Below are positions 12,570 to 27,500 of a DNA stretch of 64,000 bases, piece after piece (the stretch's first letter is position 1; each line of letters starts with the position of its first letter). Under the pieces are notes generated by a model. It did not search any database, had not been told where the DNA came from, and saw nothing but the letters and a program-made list of their open reading frames with translations. The translations under genes were made by a program, and so were the position numbers. The stretch is from the NCBI RefSeq assembly GCF_036324505.1, contig NC_086365.1, positions 5,576,655 through 5,640,654 of the forward strand, read 5' to 3'. This DNA comes from Eleginops maclovinus (Eukaryota; Chordata; Actinopteri; Perciformes; Eleginopidae).

Positions 12570-15500
12570 GTCCACAGAAATAAACATAAAATATATATGT
12601 AAATATATTTAAATTAAATGTATTATATACTGACTGTAGATTCATATCTAATGGGTAAATGTGAGATTTGAATTATTTTCTCATATTTCTGCAAAATAGC
12701 AAACCACTTCCTTAACTGTCAGAATATTCCTTGTATATGCATACCTCAGTGAATATTACATCCGACCACAGTAAGCTTACGGATACATTAGCCACTACTC
12801 ACCAGTATGTGGATAATACCCGGTGTTAGTATGCTTTGTTTCAATCTTTTCAAAACATTTTTTCAAGTCAACATACCATGAAACTCATTCCCAGCTCTTG
12901 ATTTTTCAGCAAATGTTAGCAAGTTTGCAAAACGTTTTACCTACCTTATCTGTTGCACAAAATACATGAGAGGTAGTCTTTGAACTCATTCCATTTCACA
13001 CCAACGACTATGGCAATCAATTGTAATTTTCCAAACAGGACTGTTAAAATAAGCCAGCAAAGCCGAACTGGGGAATAAGTTGTCATGCAAACATTGCTTT
13101 ATTAATGCCTGGTTGCACGTTTTTCTCTGGGCCTGCTTTCATGGCGATAAAAGCTGCTGCGGTCCCACCGACTGAGAAAAGCGAGGTTATTAGCGGGCTG
13201 AAAGATGCATAATGAATGACATAAGCTTCATATGCCAAAACCATATGAAAGCTTACCTTATATGAGAACATACATTCACAATTCTTGAGTTTGGACTGGG
13301 GGAGAGAGAAGAGAAGAGGGGTTAACAAAATGTTTACGTGGAGTTATATGTGTGCACCATGGACTCTAGTTTTTATTACTGAACTCTTTTATATGAGGAG
13401 TTAACCGTGGCATAAAGGGGACACTGGAATCCGTGGAGAATAGTCGAAGACAACACAAAAACATCACAGTTCCTCTTGTTATGCCTACATAGGTGTGACT
13501 GGGGACAGACTGTGTGTTGTGATGATGAACAAGATGACCGGGTGGACTGGACTGGACAGAGTTTTGTGAGAACACGGGGGATAAACCTGTACGTGTGGTG
13601 GTGATGGGAAAAGTGTCACCAGAGATTATGTGCACTGCACACAAATGAACAGATTATTATTTGCATTTCATTTGAAAATGTGGTCCAGGAGCCGGTTGTA
13701 CCAACTGTTCACAAATTCAAGTGGAGATTGAAATATCAGTCAATTAAAATGGTTTGCACTACACAACTAGTTCCTAATTACAGATTACCTATAAGTAAAT
13801 AACTACACAGTTTTAGCTTATTGAGTAACCTGACAAAGTTAACGTTTAAGGTGTAGAAAAAAAGAGATAATACAGTTGACAGATCTGACAGTACACTTCA
13901 TTTAGTGGTTTGGTTTCCTAAAGATTTAAATGCTTTAGGTTAGATGGTGCTACTGGTTTTTCATAGCAACACATGAACACAATACTACTGTCTCTACTGT
14001 CTGCAGCTTAGACATTCTTAATTTAATTGGTGCAACCCAAATAGGTAATCAACAGAAACTAGCAAAACGTTTCTAAGAAGTCAAAAATATTTTATTCTCA
14101 ACCATAGACATGAATTTACGAATAGTTTGTGCAACCATTCCAGATACTTACATGTCCACCGCTTATTTGGTCAGCCCTTTGGTAGACTATAACGCACAGT
14201 TCAAATAATACAGTATGACAGGGGAGTTGCTTTCCCATAGCCACCTTTGTGTCCTTATATTAAAATAAATTGTTTGTCTTTTTTAGATGATAAAACAAAG
14301 ATCCTTACATTTATTATCAGTAGACAGAAAGAAAAATGAAGTAATAAAACGAGAAAGGTGAAAGGCTTTGGGAAACCAGACTCGGATAAAGACAGGTACC
14401 CAGGGAGTTCGCCTCCTGGTTCACACTAACCTTTGATCTCCAGCTTGCAGTCCACTTGGGCCTCTCCCAGATCGTTGACGGCCTTGCAAGTGTACATGCC
14501 GCCATCATATGGACTGGGCTTCCTGATTTCCAGAGTACATACTCCCTGGTTGCTAAACATGCGGTACCGTGGGTCGTCCAGGATGGTTATCTTATTCTTC
14601 ATCCAGATCACTTTAGCCTGCGGTCAGACAAGAGATTGTCAGCAGCTAGTACGATTTATGTATCACAAAGGGGAAGAATAGCTAAAAAAATAAATAAATA
14701 TCCAAGTTGAAAAATAACTAGACACATTCTTTTGAAGTTAGATATAATATTTTCTTGTCTTAGATTTTTGAAATACTGGGAAGAGAATAAGTGCTATAAT
14801 ACAACATGATCAACTTTTCCAGTTACCTGAGTGTAAAGCGTAATGTACTCATACACCACTTTATACCTGTGGTTCTCCCACCTACCCTTGGGTTGGCACG
14901 GACACTACAGTTTAGAGTAGCGTTGTAGCCGGCAATAGCAAAAGTGTTGATCAGCGGCTGCGTGAACTTTGGTGCCTCCATAAAGTCGTGGTCCGTAAAC
15001 TCGTGCGTTTTCACCTGCATGCCTGTTGGGGTAAGGGTAAAGGAATGGGGTTGTGCATGATACTGACGCTGAGCGGTATCATGTGGGAAATTCCCTAAGT
15101 GATGAGGGAAAGACAACGTTTGTTTGTTTATCATCGGCTGAGTCTGCAACATGACTGTTAAAAGGCCTGTCAGTTATTACCCTAACCCTGTTAGATTTTA
15201 ACGTAAGGCTGTAATCAGGCTCACTTTAGGGTGGAAACATCACTGACAGTACCTTTTAGATAACAGCTGTGAAAAGAAAATGAATCAACAACTCTTTTGA
15301 TATTTTCAACATGCATTGGATTTGTTCCAAAGTTGTATCTTTGGAAGCATTTTCCCACATCTTAAATGATAAGTAACCATTATATGACAGTTAATGCTAC
15401 CTTCTTTGACGATGAGGGCACTTTTTTTGGTTTGGGTGGCTGTTTCGCTTAGGCCACACATGTTCTCAGCAAAGATCCTGAAGAAGTACTCATTCCCTAC

Positions 15501-18500
15501 CACCAGCTCTGTGATGGTGATGCATGTGCGATGGTAGTGCTCAATGCATGTGAACCATTCCTATAAATCAGATCAAAGCTAATTAATGTAAATATTAAAT
15601 CTATATTATTTGCAATTTCAGTTCAGAACACACTGTAAAATTGATCATCTACCATTGTTTTCTTGTCTGCTTTTTGAATGGTGTAGCCTGTTATTAGGGC
15701 GTTGCCGTTGTCCTTTGGAGGAGTCCAGACCAGAGCGACATTTCCTCCCCAAACATCCTCAATCGTGACACTATGAGGAGGCCCAGGTAGGTCTACAAAT
15801 CAGAACAAATTGTGAGAAGAGAGTTTGGTCATATCATTTATATTTTTTGTTATAGCAACAGTATTGTTTGGTTGCTGCAGGGTTCACCAAGTTAAATTTA
15901 AGTCTAACCAGAATTCAATATACAATGCGAAATGATTGATGAATGAATCACGAATTGAATTTGAAATAATCATTTATTTTAAATATATATTTTAATAAGC
16001 TTTTTAACTTGACAGTTAATGTCTACAGCAAAAAAATAACATTTAAGACTTTAAATATCTTTTGAGGAAGCCTAAATTCACTGCCATTTAAGACTATACT
16101 CACCTACAACTTGTATGTCGAGAATGGCCGTGTCCACATGGTTTTCAACCTGAACAGTCATCTCATACTTTCCGGAGTGGCTGCGCTCTGCTTTACGGAT
16201 AAAGATGATGCTGTCACAGTCTGTATTGCGGATGTTGACGTGGGTAGGCTCTATGGGCTGGCCCTCTTTAAGCCAGTTGACTTTTGGCCTGGGTTTACCC
16301 TGTGGACAACACACACAGTTTCAATTCTACTCAGAGATAAAGTGAATATAGAATCGATGGGAGGTTGCTTTATACCATAAATGGCACCACAAGGTTCACC
16401 GCCTCTCCAACTCTACGAGTGTATGTCTGCTTCAAGTGTCGGGGAACGCGGATCTTTGGTGGTTCTGAGGAGCAAACGGCCATAAGTGTGTTTACATTTT
16501 TTCCTAATCAACTTTGGAGTCAAGCTATAACGCGAAAAGTGCATTTTCAAGAATCTCCACCACCGTTTTCCAGCTCACCAATAACCTCTTTAACCATGAC
16601 ATGATGCTGAAGGGTTCTTGGAGCGCTGGCTCCGGCAGCATTGATGGCTTTGACTCGAACTAAGATTCTACACCCTGGAGTCAGCCCAGTGATAGTATAC
16701 TTGGTCTTCTCAGTCAACTCCTTGTTGGATACTACCCAATCATTCGCTGTAAAAAAAAACAATTTGTTAACAGCTTTCATTTGTGTGGACCTTGAAAACC
16801 GTTAGCCCCTTACAAACTATGCAACAGTTTGGATTTTACAGGTTTATTGGATGTCACATTGTGTCAGACTGTATAATAAGACATTTCAGATTACTGCCAT
16901 GAATGCTTTGTCGGATGGTCAAACAGTGTCTCAAATCCCCTCACCCCATACATTTCCCACAAAGTAATTTGGAAGGTTCTTTCAACAATTTCTCTTGTTT
17001 CTCCTTTTGTACAAAACTACATCTGTCATTTTATGTACGTTAAAACAAGTGTAATACTATGAATGTTTTCCTGTCCGAAAGTATGTTGTTATCACACTGT
17101 GGCATTGAACTTCTTAAAACTATTACAATCTCTATGTAGACTGTTTGGGTGCATTTAAAAAAAGAATGTCTGTAAGTGGTATTCAGGACATCGTGGGATT
17201 CAGGACCAAAAGTTTTGGATTCACTGCTTACGATATTTCCCACTTTTACTGTAAAACAGTCAAAAATCTAAGTTTGTCAGGGCCTTTAGAAGATTGAAGT
17301 TGCCTCACTTCCTTCTACGCAGTACTCCACTAAGTATCCGTCCAGACCGGCAGCTCCGATGGTTTCAGGAGGACGCCACTTTACTGTCACTGTGGTGTCG
17401 GTGACATCATCCACAACCAGCATTGTTGGCTCACTGGTCACAGCTGAGTGGAGATAAAGGTTTTAGAGATCAAAGGTCATTTGTTTTCCAACATTGGGTA
17501 TGAACGAGTTCGGAAAACATTCATTTTGGCAAGTCATAAAGATGTAAGCAAGGCGCCTCTATCTCTGGCTGGTATGCTATAAATCTGCTTGTCAGATCTC
17601 ATTAGTCCCTGCTATTTCCAGCTATTCTTGTATTCTGAATCAACCCCTATTGAACCCTCTGACAGACCTGATCTGCTAAACCTCTAATCCGCAGATGATT
17701 TGGCAGCCATTATAAAGACATACTTAATATCCTCTAAAGCTCCTGCGCGTCCAGTGGAGGTCACCGTCAGAATGCTTTGGATGGTGGGGTATGGGGAGGA
17801 ACAGCTGTGTTGCTGGGGTAGCAAGGGCAGATCACACATGCACTATCACCGGCCCACTCAGTGAAATTTCCTCCATTATCATGAAACGGTTATAAGAGAA
17901 ACTGAAGCTGCTTGTTATACATTTCCTGGACAGATTTTTGGCAGAAACAGCTCAAAGGCCAGTGTTAAGACTGCTAAGTGGATTTTCATGGAGACATTTG
18001 GGCTACTCACCGAGAGGGGTAAAGGCTTTGGATGGTTCACTGGGCTTGGACGAGCCTATAGCATTAACTGCAAAGATCCGCACTTCATATGGCACTCCTT
18101 CAATCATCTTCTTGGGTTCGAATGATGTTTCTTTGATCAGATCAAAGTTCAGTCTCATCCATCTGGAGCTCTGTTTCTTCTTTCTCTCGATGAAGTAGCC
18201 TTTAAAGGGCCGCAGAACAGCTTGTCATTAAACTACTTCTGTTTAACATTTAAGTTGCGGGAATAATGAAAATGCCTAGTTACCTAATATTGGTGAGCTT
18301 CCATCATATTTTGGTGGTTCCCATGTCATGGAGCACCAATCACCGCCCACCACTGGAACCAAGGGGGCCTCCGGAGGGTCAGGGATGTCTGCAGACAACA
18401 CAAGACCACGGCAACAGTTCAAGAGACTTCTAATTAATTCTTAACATAGTTTTTTGATTTAAGCAGTTTGTGAACACTTACCTACAACCTTGACCTTGAC

Positions 18501-21500
18501 GCTGGCTGTTGCTTCACCAGCCTCATTCTGCAGGACTATCTTGTAGTTGCCTGTGTCCTCCCGCTCTGTTACATCAATTGTCAGGCTGGTCTGGTCGCCA
18601 TACGTTTCAGCTCGCACACGATGGCCCGACTCAAGAATCACCTAAGGCAATTGAGACAAATATGTACATGTAAGTCTTGAAAGTGAAATAAAAGTCAAGG
18701 CTTCTGTCTTGAATAGAAATTGAATATACTTTTGGTTTAAGTCTAATCCTGGGATTTGTTAGCCAGGACCAAAAAAAATGGAATACTTTTAAACAGACAA
18801 AAGCTTACCCTTTCTCCCTTCATCCACACCACCCTGGGTGCTGGTTCTCCAGTAATGGGGATCTCCAGGCGAAGTTTGTTTCCTGCCACAATTGTCACTG
18901 TGTTGTCTGGAAAGTTCAAACTCTCCAAGTGCACCCTCGGTGGGTCTACAGAAAATCGAATCACACAATTCAAATAAAACTATGTTCAGGTGTTCTTACT
19001 CAGTATGATGTCCAGATATAAACAGAGCATAGGTTGTGTACCAATGATGTGAATTTTGGCCGAGAGGCTTTGTGAATATCCCTCAGGCACAAAAGTGTAA
19101 TCCCCTGTGTCATGAAGAGTGCTGGTTGCAACTTCAAGACGATGGACCCTGGAAAACCAAAATGAGGTTAGTAAGCATTTGTGTGAAATTGATTTTGATT
19201 GAACATAACTTAACAGAGTTTCCATACTTATTTTTGTGTACGATGTTAATGCGGTCATTGGGCTGAACCAGCTGTCCATTCCTGTACCAACGACCTGCGA
19301 CGTTGCCTGGGTAAATCTCACAGTGCAGATTGATGGGTTGCCCCAGCATCACCTTCATATCTTGCAAGTCCTGAAATATCTTCAGCGGTTTCACTGAAGA
19401 AAGGTTGCGAAACCGAATATAGCACAGTATTAAAACCGATTCCTCTGTAAATTACACAGACAGACATAATGAATAAGTCACAGATGCTACATACAGTCAA
19501 CATGTACGCGGGCCTCAGATGTGCCACCGGTAGCCATGATGGAGTATGTCCCAGTGTCCTCTCGGGAGGCGTCATCAATCACCAAGAAGTGTTTTTTTCC
19601 CTCACTCTTAACTCGGTATCTGGAGCGCACTCCGGTTGGAACCTCAACACCATTCTTCATCCTAAAGGAGGGAGAAGCATTTAAGATTAAACACTTACAG
19701 ATGTCATGTATTGAACATCTTCATATAGACCTGTGTGCCATCAGATCACCAGATCATTAGTTGGGTTTCCAGAAATGTAAATGTTAGGATTAGACATTTT
19801 AGGCCTGGCTGTAAACCGCCAGTAAATAGAGTATAAGAAGTAGAACTTGCACCCAGTCACGAAGAATTATCCCTGCTCTTCATTCCACATGAACCTTCTG
19901 AGATAAACATATTATTTCCTTTAACATTGTTTCTTTATTCTGGGAAACCCATCTCTTGTTTTATTCTGCAAAAAAATGTTGTTAAAAAACATCTTAAATA
20001 AGTCTTACCATTTGACCTGAGCACCTTCCTCTGACACTTCGCACTCCAGCTCAATCCTCTCGTTTACTGTGGTCTTCACCGGCTCGATGTTTTTCACTAT
20101 CTTAACTGGCAACTCTATAAGAGAAGTATAGAACAAGAAATTAAACACGTTTATTATGAGAGTAAATACTAATTAGGTAAAATTGAAAAGATAATCAGGA
20201 TACCTTTGACAAACAGCTCTGTGGCGCATTTCTCGTCTCCCGCAGCTACAGAGTAAGCTGCGTCATCATTCATGGAGCAGTTGTTTATGACCATTATCCT
20301 TTGTGTGCCCTTATGCTCAAAAATATACCTTAACAGGAAGTCCATTAGTCACACCACTGTTCACGTCAATTCAATACACAATACAGGTCCTAGGATAAAA
20401 ATGTAATTTATTACAAGATTAATGTGAAGCAAAGACTGGGCTATAGAAATAATAAAAAATATTCCTAAAATCAAAACGTACAGCAGCAAAATAAACATCA
20501 TTATTTTACTCAGCATGCATCGAGTTCACTTCACAAACCCAAGGGTCAGGTTTGACAGAGGGATGGGATCACACCAAAGCACGGACATGGAGAAGGAGAA
20601 GGGAGAATCAACTGTATGGATGGACTTACTTCCTTTGACTTAAGGTCAGCAGTGAGCCAGAGTGGTCCGGAGCAGTGTACAGGAAGTGATTATAATAGAC
20701 AGGAAAGAGCATAATGATATGACACATAGATTGACAGACAGACAAAGACAGAGAGACTTCATGCCTGGGTGAATTTATGTCTTCAGCAAATAGTGTCAAA
20801 AGACATTAAGAGATTTCTTAATTTATGAAGTCTTGAGCCCTGGAGAAAATGCAACACGACACCAAAACCAGAAAAAATGGCAATAACCTCCCAAATGGCT
20901 TTAACTTTGCTTGGCTTGGATGGCCTAGACGTTTCACCTGAAATACTTTTATCTATCTGTATTCCTAAAATATATGTTTTAGGTTTCATACCTTATTATT
21001 AACCTCATCAGCTCAGAGTAATAAGCTATCCTATTAAAAGCACTATATTTTATTATTATAATATAAAGATAGTCCCTATAGTCACTAACGCTATTCCCAA
21101 GGTCTAGAAAAACTCTCAGTAGGTCTGTCTAGTATTTTAAACATCCACATTTAATTAGTTACACAAATTACTGATATACTTTCATTGTAAAATGTAAATA
21201 AAAATACTAAAACCTACCCAATCATAGACTGTTGTTGTTACAGTGGTAATAACTTATTAAAGCACAGGACCTTTATAGACATTTACTTCTAAATTAAATT
21301 CAGCCTATATTAAATATATTCCAAACCAGACTTGGTTAAAGACCTGTGAAGGAGGTATCATCTTTTTCCTGTACAGATGAGGACATATATAGTAGTGAAT
21401 GGCAATTAACTACACAAGTTGGAGAATACACTGCATTTACACCCAAATGTGGCTCTGGGGTCTTTAACTTTATATACATCCCTGTGATTGTGAATGTTCA

Positions 21501-24500
21501 TAATAAAGTGTCTCATGCTGTTCGGGGACTGATTAGAGCCACATTTGTTTTATTGTTGGATAGCACTGGTGCACTGTAGAGTGGGCTGGACATGAGAAAG
21601 ATGCGTTGTAAAACTCTGATAGTTGTAAAGGAAACATCAGAAATACTTATTAAGTCATCTCTGGTTATAATAAAAGTATTTATGTGGGGATATGTGTAAA
21701 ATGCTCAAGTAAAGTGAATGAAAAGTGTAAAATGTGAACCATTGTGCTTTTGAGTGCTGACAAAACATTACGCAAAAACACATAAAATCAGAAAACTGGT
21801 GCAGAAAGGCGATGTCACAAATTGAAACGCATTTTTAAAAACATGCGTTTCATTTGTGCTCTGTTGAAGAGGACAAGACATAGAAAAATGCTGTAGAAAA
21901 AAATGTGACATACTTTGGACTGGGTCTGATTTCCTGTCCGTTCTTATACCACTTCAGCTCAACTGTGGGGTCAGCCAGATCAACCACCAAGCGGATCTTT
22001 CCACCCTTATCTGCCTGATAAGCTGGATCAAGTTTCTTGGCAAAAGCTTTGAAAAGATGAAACAAAGGTCACAAAAAAACAAGATCAATATCCCGTGTTG
22101 ACCTGAAGACTTATAATCACTAAAGGTGCACTTCAAAAATGTCAAAGACACTGATTTACCTTCGCTTTTCTTCTCCTCTCTTGGGATCTTCTTCATCCTT
22201 TTCAGCAGACCCCTCAGATCTGTGATGCCATACATGAAGGCAATCTTCTCATACTGATCTGGCCGGGCGTTCTTCAGGATCTCCCACACATCAACGTCTG
22301 GACCTTCATCCTGCTGTTTGGGCTCCCTAGTGGTGCCGGATACGATGGAACGATGTGAGGTTTCGGAGTCATAGGTGGTTTTCGCAACGTGTCCTGAGGA
22401 ACTACTTGATAACATCTCGACTAGACGTCGTTTAAGCATTTTTTAAAGCTTTACAATCACTGCTTATTCGATGTATCCTGATTCCTGCCCTGCATATCCT
22501 ATTTCGTTCCTCGGGACATGTCACACAAAGGGATGGGCATGGTGAGCTATCAATCTGTGTGTTGAGGTTGTCTCTGCAGTCAAATGTTAACTGTAACATG
22601 AAACACAGGGGTGCCCTCAACATTACTGAGAAGGACTGGGGGGTTAATTGAGTTTGCTTGTGGCCTTTCGTATGTCTATTGACCAGGATTATTTTGGAAG
22701 TGTGCAAGGTAGAAAGATAGCAAACATTGGGAGGAATTACAATCAGGGGACTAGTTATCGTTCTGAGGTCAGTGACTTGGTTAAATGCACCACCAGCAGT
22801 ACATCAAGTATACAGTATGTTTGTTTTTTGGGGGGAGATTTGAAAAAAACCCTAGAGGGGAAGATAGATTTTTTACACTCAGCAGATGTTCTTATTGTTA
22901 TAATATTGTAACATGTAGGGTTGCCAATAAATCCACAATTATGATCGTAAAATGGCTTTTTAAGGTTTCTAGCATGCATCAAGGGATGAAAGGGAAATGG
23001 GAACTATATTAAGGAGGAACTTTGAGGTGGGTTCTTTTAGTTTGGTCAACAGACTTCACAGTAAGTGTGGAAGATGAAACAAGTGTTGTGTGATTAAATT
23101 AGCACACAAGGGCAGACACAGATTAGTTATCAGATCAAATATTTGGTTCTATTCGGCTGTGTCATTCCACTTCTTGTAATGCTAAACTCTTTTGAGATAT
23201 AACATGATGGAGCATGCAGGGATTTAGGGGAAACCTACAACAACGTTTCTTAATGCTCATTTTAACATCTTTCATTTTGCTCTTATGAACTGGCCCATCC
23301 CTTTGTTTTTTGTTGGTTTGAGTGATCACTTCAGAACTGCACTGACACAGTTAGTCTATGATATTAAAGATGTTAAAGTTGTGAGATCAAAGTTAATTGA
23401 TATGCCGCCCTAAACATGAGTGTATCAATTAGTTTACATAAAGAACATTCAGACAGCCTTTTCTTTCGTAGACATTTTCCCAAATGTCCGAAAGATTGGA
23501 GGTGAATAGCGTCAATATTATTCCATTCTATGTTTGTATTTCTTATCTGTTTATTTTCAGGCAATTATGTAGAAAGCTGAAATAAACATCGTGGTTTGCC
23601 TTATATTTCTAAGTTGAAATAAGACGACAATGTAGAGATAACACTATTCTACAGCATCATTTCTCTATGGCCCACTAGCACATCATTAATGATCCAAAAT
23701 GGTGCACTGTGCCTCATAAAGGTGGTGTTTGACTTCATGGCTTGATGAAGATCTGTTACCGCAGGTTCTTTATGATGCAAGGCCCATTTCCATCATTTCT
23801 GATTGCTGACAGAGGGGTTAGGAATGTTGCCTTCAAATGAAGTGTTACCGTACTACAGTAGGCCAACACTCTTGCTCGTCCAATTCCTAGAGCTACATGT
23901 CATGCTGGGGACTCTACAGGATTACAGTACTCACCCGCAGTAAGGTCTAATCGTTTTAAAATCTATGATTTTCTCTCTACTAACCTTTGATTTCTGAATA
24001 TGTAGGGGAGAAGAAGAGACAAGCCCAAAATAAATGGATAATTTCGCTGGTGAACATTGTCACTGCTTAGGAGTATTTGTACTTAACCTTAAACGTTGCG
24101 ATGTCTAATCTGAAATGTGCATGATATGGTGTTTATTTTGAGTCACCACGGTAGCTTCTGTAAACCAGAGGTTTTCAAACTGTATGGTGTACCTTCATAA
24201 CTTTGCACCCCTTCTTAAAGTCAAAACTCAGACAAATCAGACTACACTGTATATGTGTCTATTAATCAGCTTAGAAATCATAAAATAAAGACTCCTTTAG
24301 AATCCAGAATGTAATCCAGTAGTAGCTGTCTGTACTTGTCATTGCATTGCAAACAGCAACTCTATAAAAAATGTGGCCATTGACTTATATCTAAAATAGC
24401 AGTATCAGTATTGAAAGGGATGGTGTGTAGTTGTTCCCAAAGTGTTTGACTTTGAAAACCGCAGGTAAGCTTTAATGTACCATATGTAGAAATGTACCTG

Positions 24501-27500
24501 CCACAAATAAAGTAGCTTAATATAAATCAAAATGACTAAATATTTGAAAGAAAGACAAAAAAAAGCACATTGAAAAAGTGCTTGTAATCCACTCAGGGTC
24601 GGGATGTGATTCTCACCTATGTTTAAGGAGGCCACTAAAGTCAAGCTCCCCTGCATCTTCTTGTCCTTCACTGCTGTTGTTACCAAGGAGAGATTAATAA
24701 AGATTTAATCAGAGTTGAACAGTTGCAGGCACTAGAAAACAATGCTAAAATAGCAGCACAAAGCAACAGCTCTGACTTCAATCGATGCATTAGCTCCACG
24801 CTAACACCTGATTCATGCTTACACAAAACCACTTTTTTAGTCTTTCTTGATGAAAACTTCAAATAAGGTGTTTTGTATAAGACACTTCAAGAGCGGTCCC
24901 AGGCAATATTGCTACAGTCTTTCTGCAATGTTAAAGCGACATTACTTAGCAGCAACATTGTGAAACTGGGATGCTTTGTATTGCTTTCCAGACACATTGT
25001 TTAGAGGGAGATTTAAAATGCAAGAGTTGGCCTTTAATTACAACTTGAGTTGTAATGACCTTCGAGAAGGGTTAAGGACATTATTACAACCGTCCTGTCA
25101 CACTTAGAAGGCGTACAAAAAGAGCATTTATTAGTATTAATCTTGCTTCCTGAAATAAATAATTAGTTAAGGTATTTGAAGTGAAAAAAATGAAATACTG
25201 TACTGTTGCATACTGAATTCGTAATGGTTTTGGTTGAAAGTTATTTCGTTACCTTCTTTTGAAAGCTGATCGGATATCAAGACTCTGTGAGCCCTGTTCA
25301 GTTTCTGTAAGACAGTAACAACACACCTGCTAGTCTGTACTTTGTTGACATATTACAATAAATATAATGGACTTTGATGCTTGAACAAACCTTTAACTTC
25401 CAAGTCAAAGCAACAGCTGTCAAACTTGTCCTTGTAGGTGACTTCGCACCTGTAGTTTCCTGCATAGTTGTCTTTGGCCTTGATGATGTGCATCTCAAAT
25501 GTGTGAATCTGTCAGGGAGTGATATTTAAGAACGGTTTTAAAAGAATCTACTGTCAGATCGAGTTGGGATAGATTGAGGTCTTGTTGTACAATACCTTGG
25601 TCAACCGTTCAAAGGTCTCTTTCAGCTGTAGGTGCTTTCCTGTCTTGCTTGCAAGATCCATCCATTTTCCTTTGAACCACTTGATAGTGGGTTTGCGGAG
25701 AAGATCTTTGGCCTCTACCTTGGCAACAAAGGTGATGTCTCCACCTTAAGACAAAGAAAATATAATATCATTACAGAGAAAAAAGTTTCCAACAATCCAA
25801 TTTTCAAATGAGTAATTATCAACGTCACACTGAGAGGCACTATTTTGAGCTCTCAATGTATCTCTTTATTGTGACATTCAGATCCATACAGGGCCTTTGG
25901 CCCCTCTGGAAGTCTTCTCTCAAAATGTTATGCTATGTCGCTTATTGGCTTTATTCCAGACATCAATACCACAGTCATATCTGTCATTTCAGGATGTTTA
26001 AGATAGAGCCAGTAGTCAATAAGTTTAGCTTAGCATAACAACTGGACAGGCTATATCACCAAAGCATTGAATAACTATGATAACCTTCTCTGCTCAGGTA
26101 AACATTAGTCCACTTCATCTTTACATAGCAAATATGTGTTTGCTGATGTATTGATGCCCTGAATGTCTTTAAAGAGAACCTCTAACTCTTTGTGCGGTCA
26201 CTCACCCACAGGGACAGTGGCACTATGGGGACTCTCTATCAGCAGGGTCGACCGTGGAGGGCTGTCAATAGGCTTGTCCGGGTCGTCTGGGCCCTGGCCG
26301 TCTCCCAGAGACCACACTGCTCAGTTAGGAGAAACACACACATGACACAGTGCTCTCCAAACTCATTGTGCTAGGAAGAAATAAAGCAGTACAGTTGAGG
26401 TTGGAGTTAATACACCCACCTTTTACTTGGATCTGAAAGTCTTACCAGTACAAAGGTATACAGACAGACACATTTTCTCACTTTCAGCCACCAGACCTTA
26501 TACACCAGCAGAATATAAGCTCTTTGCAACATGGAAAGCATGAAACGGACATTATGAAACACAGAAATGTCATCTAATTAGCAAGACAGATCACATTTGT
26601 TGGACATTTTCAGCTAAATAAATGTTTTATGTAAATTCCGCTTTCTCCTGATACATTCTCCAATCTCCGTTGCAATGGGATAAATGTGGATGAATCCCAC
26701 TGTTGCTGAATACTTGCTGTCTGGATCTAGTTGAAGTTAACGTTGGCTGTCTTCACCATTGGCAAATTGTTTATCCTTCATCCTGATGAAAAAGTTGTAA
26801 TTTTCCAAATGCCACATCATGTCCTCTATGAATCAATAGAAGACTGAGAGAGTTGAGGGTATGATAATCCAGGAAGATAGTCTTTTTAATTTTGCTCGCC
26901 ATCTTGTTAAGACAAATGAACCTGCTGATGATTATGCTAAACGACTGGAAAGACTCCATTTGCCAAGCCACAAGAGAAAAACTGGTTGGACCAATGGGAA
27001 TTTCTTGGTACCGGTCTAACTTCCTCTTGGGGTGAATGAGAAGGTGAACATAATTACGATAAGAGTCTTTTTTGGCTACCACTTTATTACCTGAGTCTTT
27101 TCTCCCCATGGCGGGCACAGGGACGCTATCATCTAAACAAAGACAGAGACAAATTTACAGCATATTATAAGGAATAGTACTGTAAAGTCCACTGAAGCAT
27201 CACACACTCACAAAGAGTCAAACCAACAAGTAATTAAAGATTTTCAAGCATTGCTCCAAGGAATTCTGAATCAAAGCTATGATTTAAATAATAAATGTTA
27301 TGCTATTTGTTTTCCATAAACCTAAGTATTGAATATGGATTAATAAGTGATTGCAAAACCTAAACGTATAATTGACCTTAAAAAAAAATGGATGTATGTT
27401 AATAAGTTAGTAAGAACATTTTGAACATAATGTTTTTCATTGAAAGGCTAACTTCCAAACACACAGAAATATCTAAACATGTCTCTAACATGTTTCTCGA

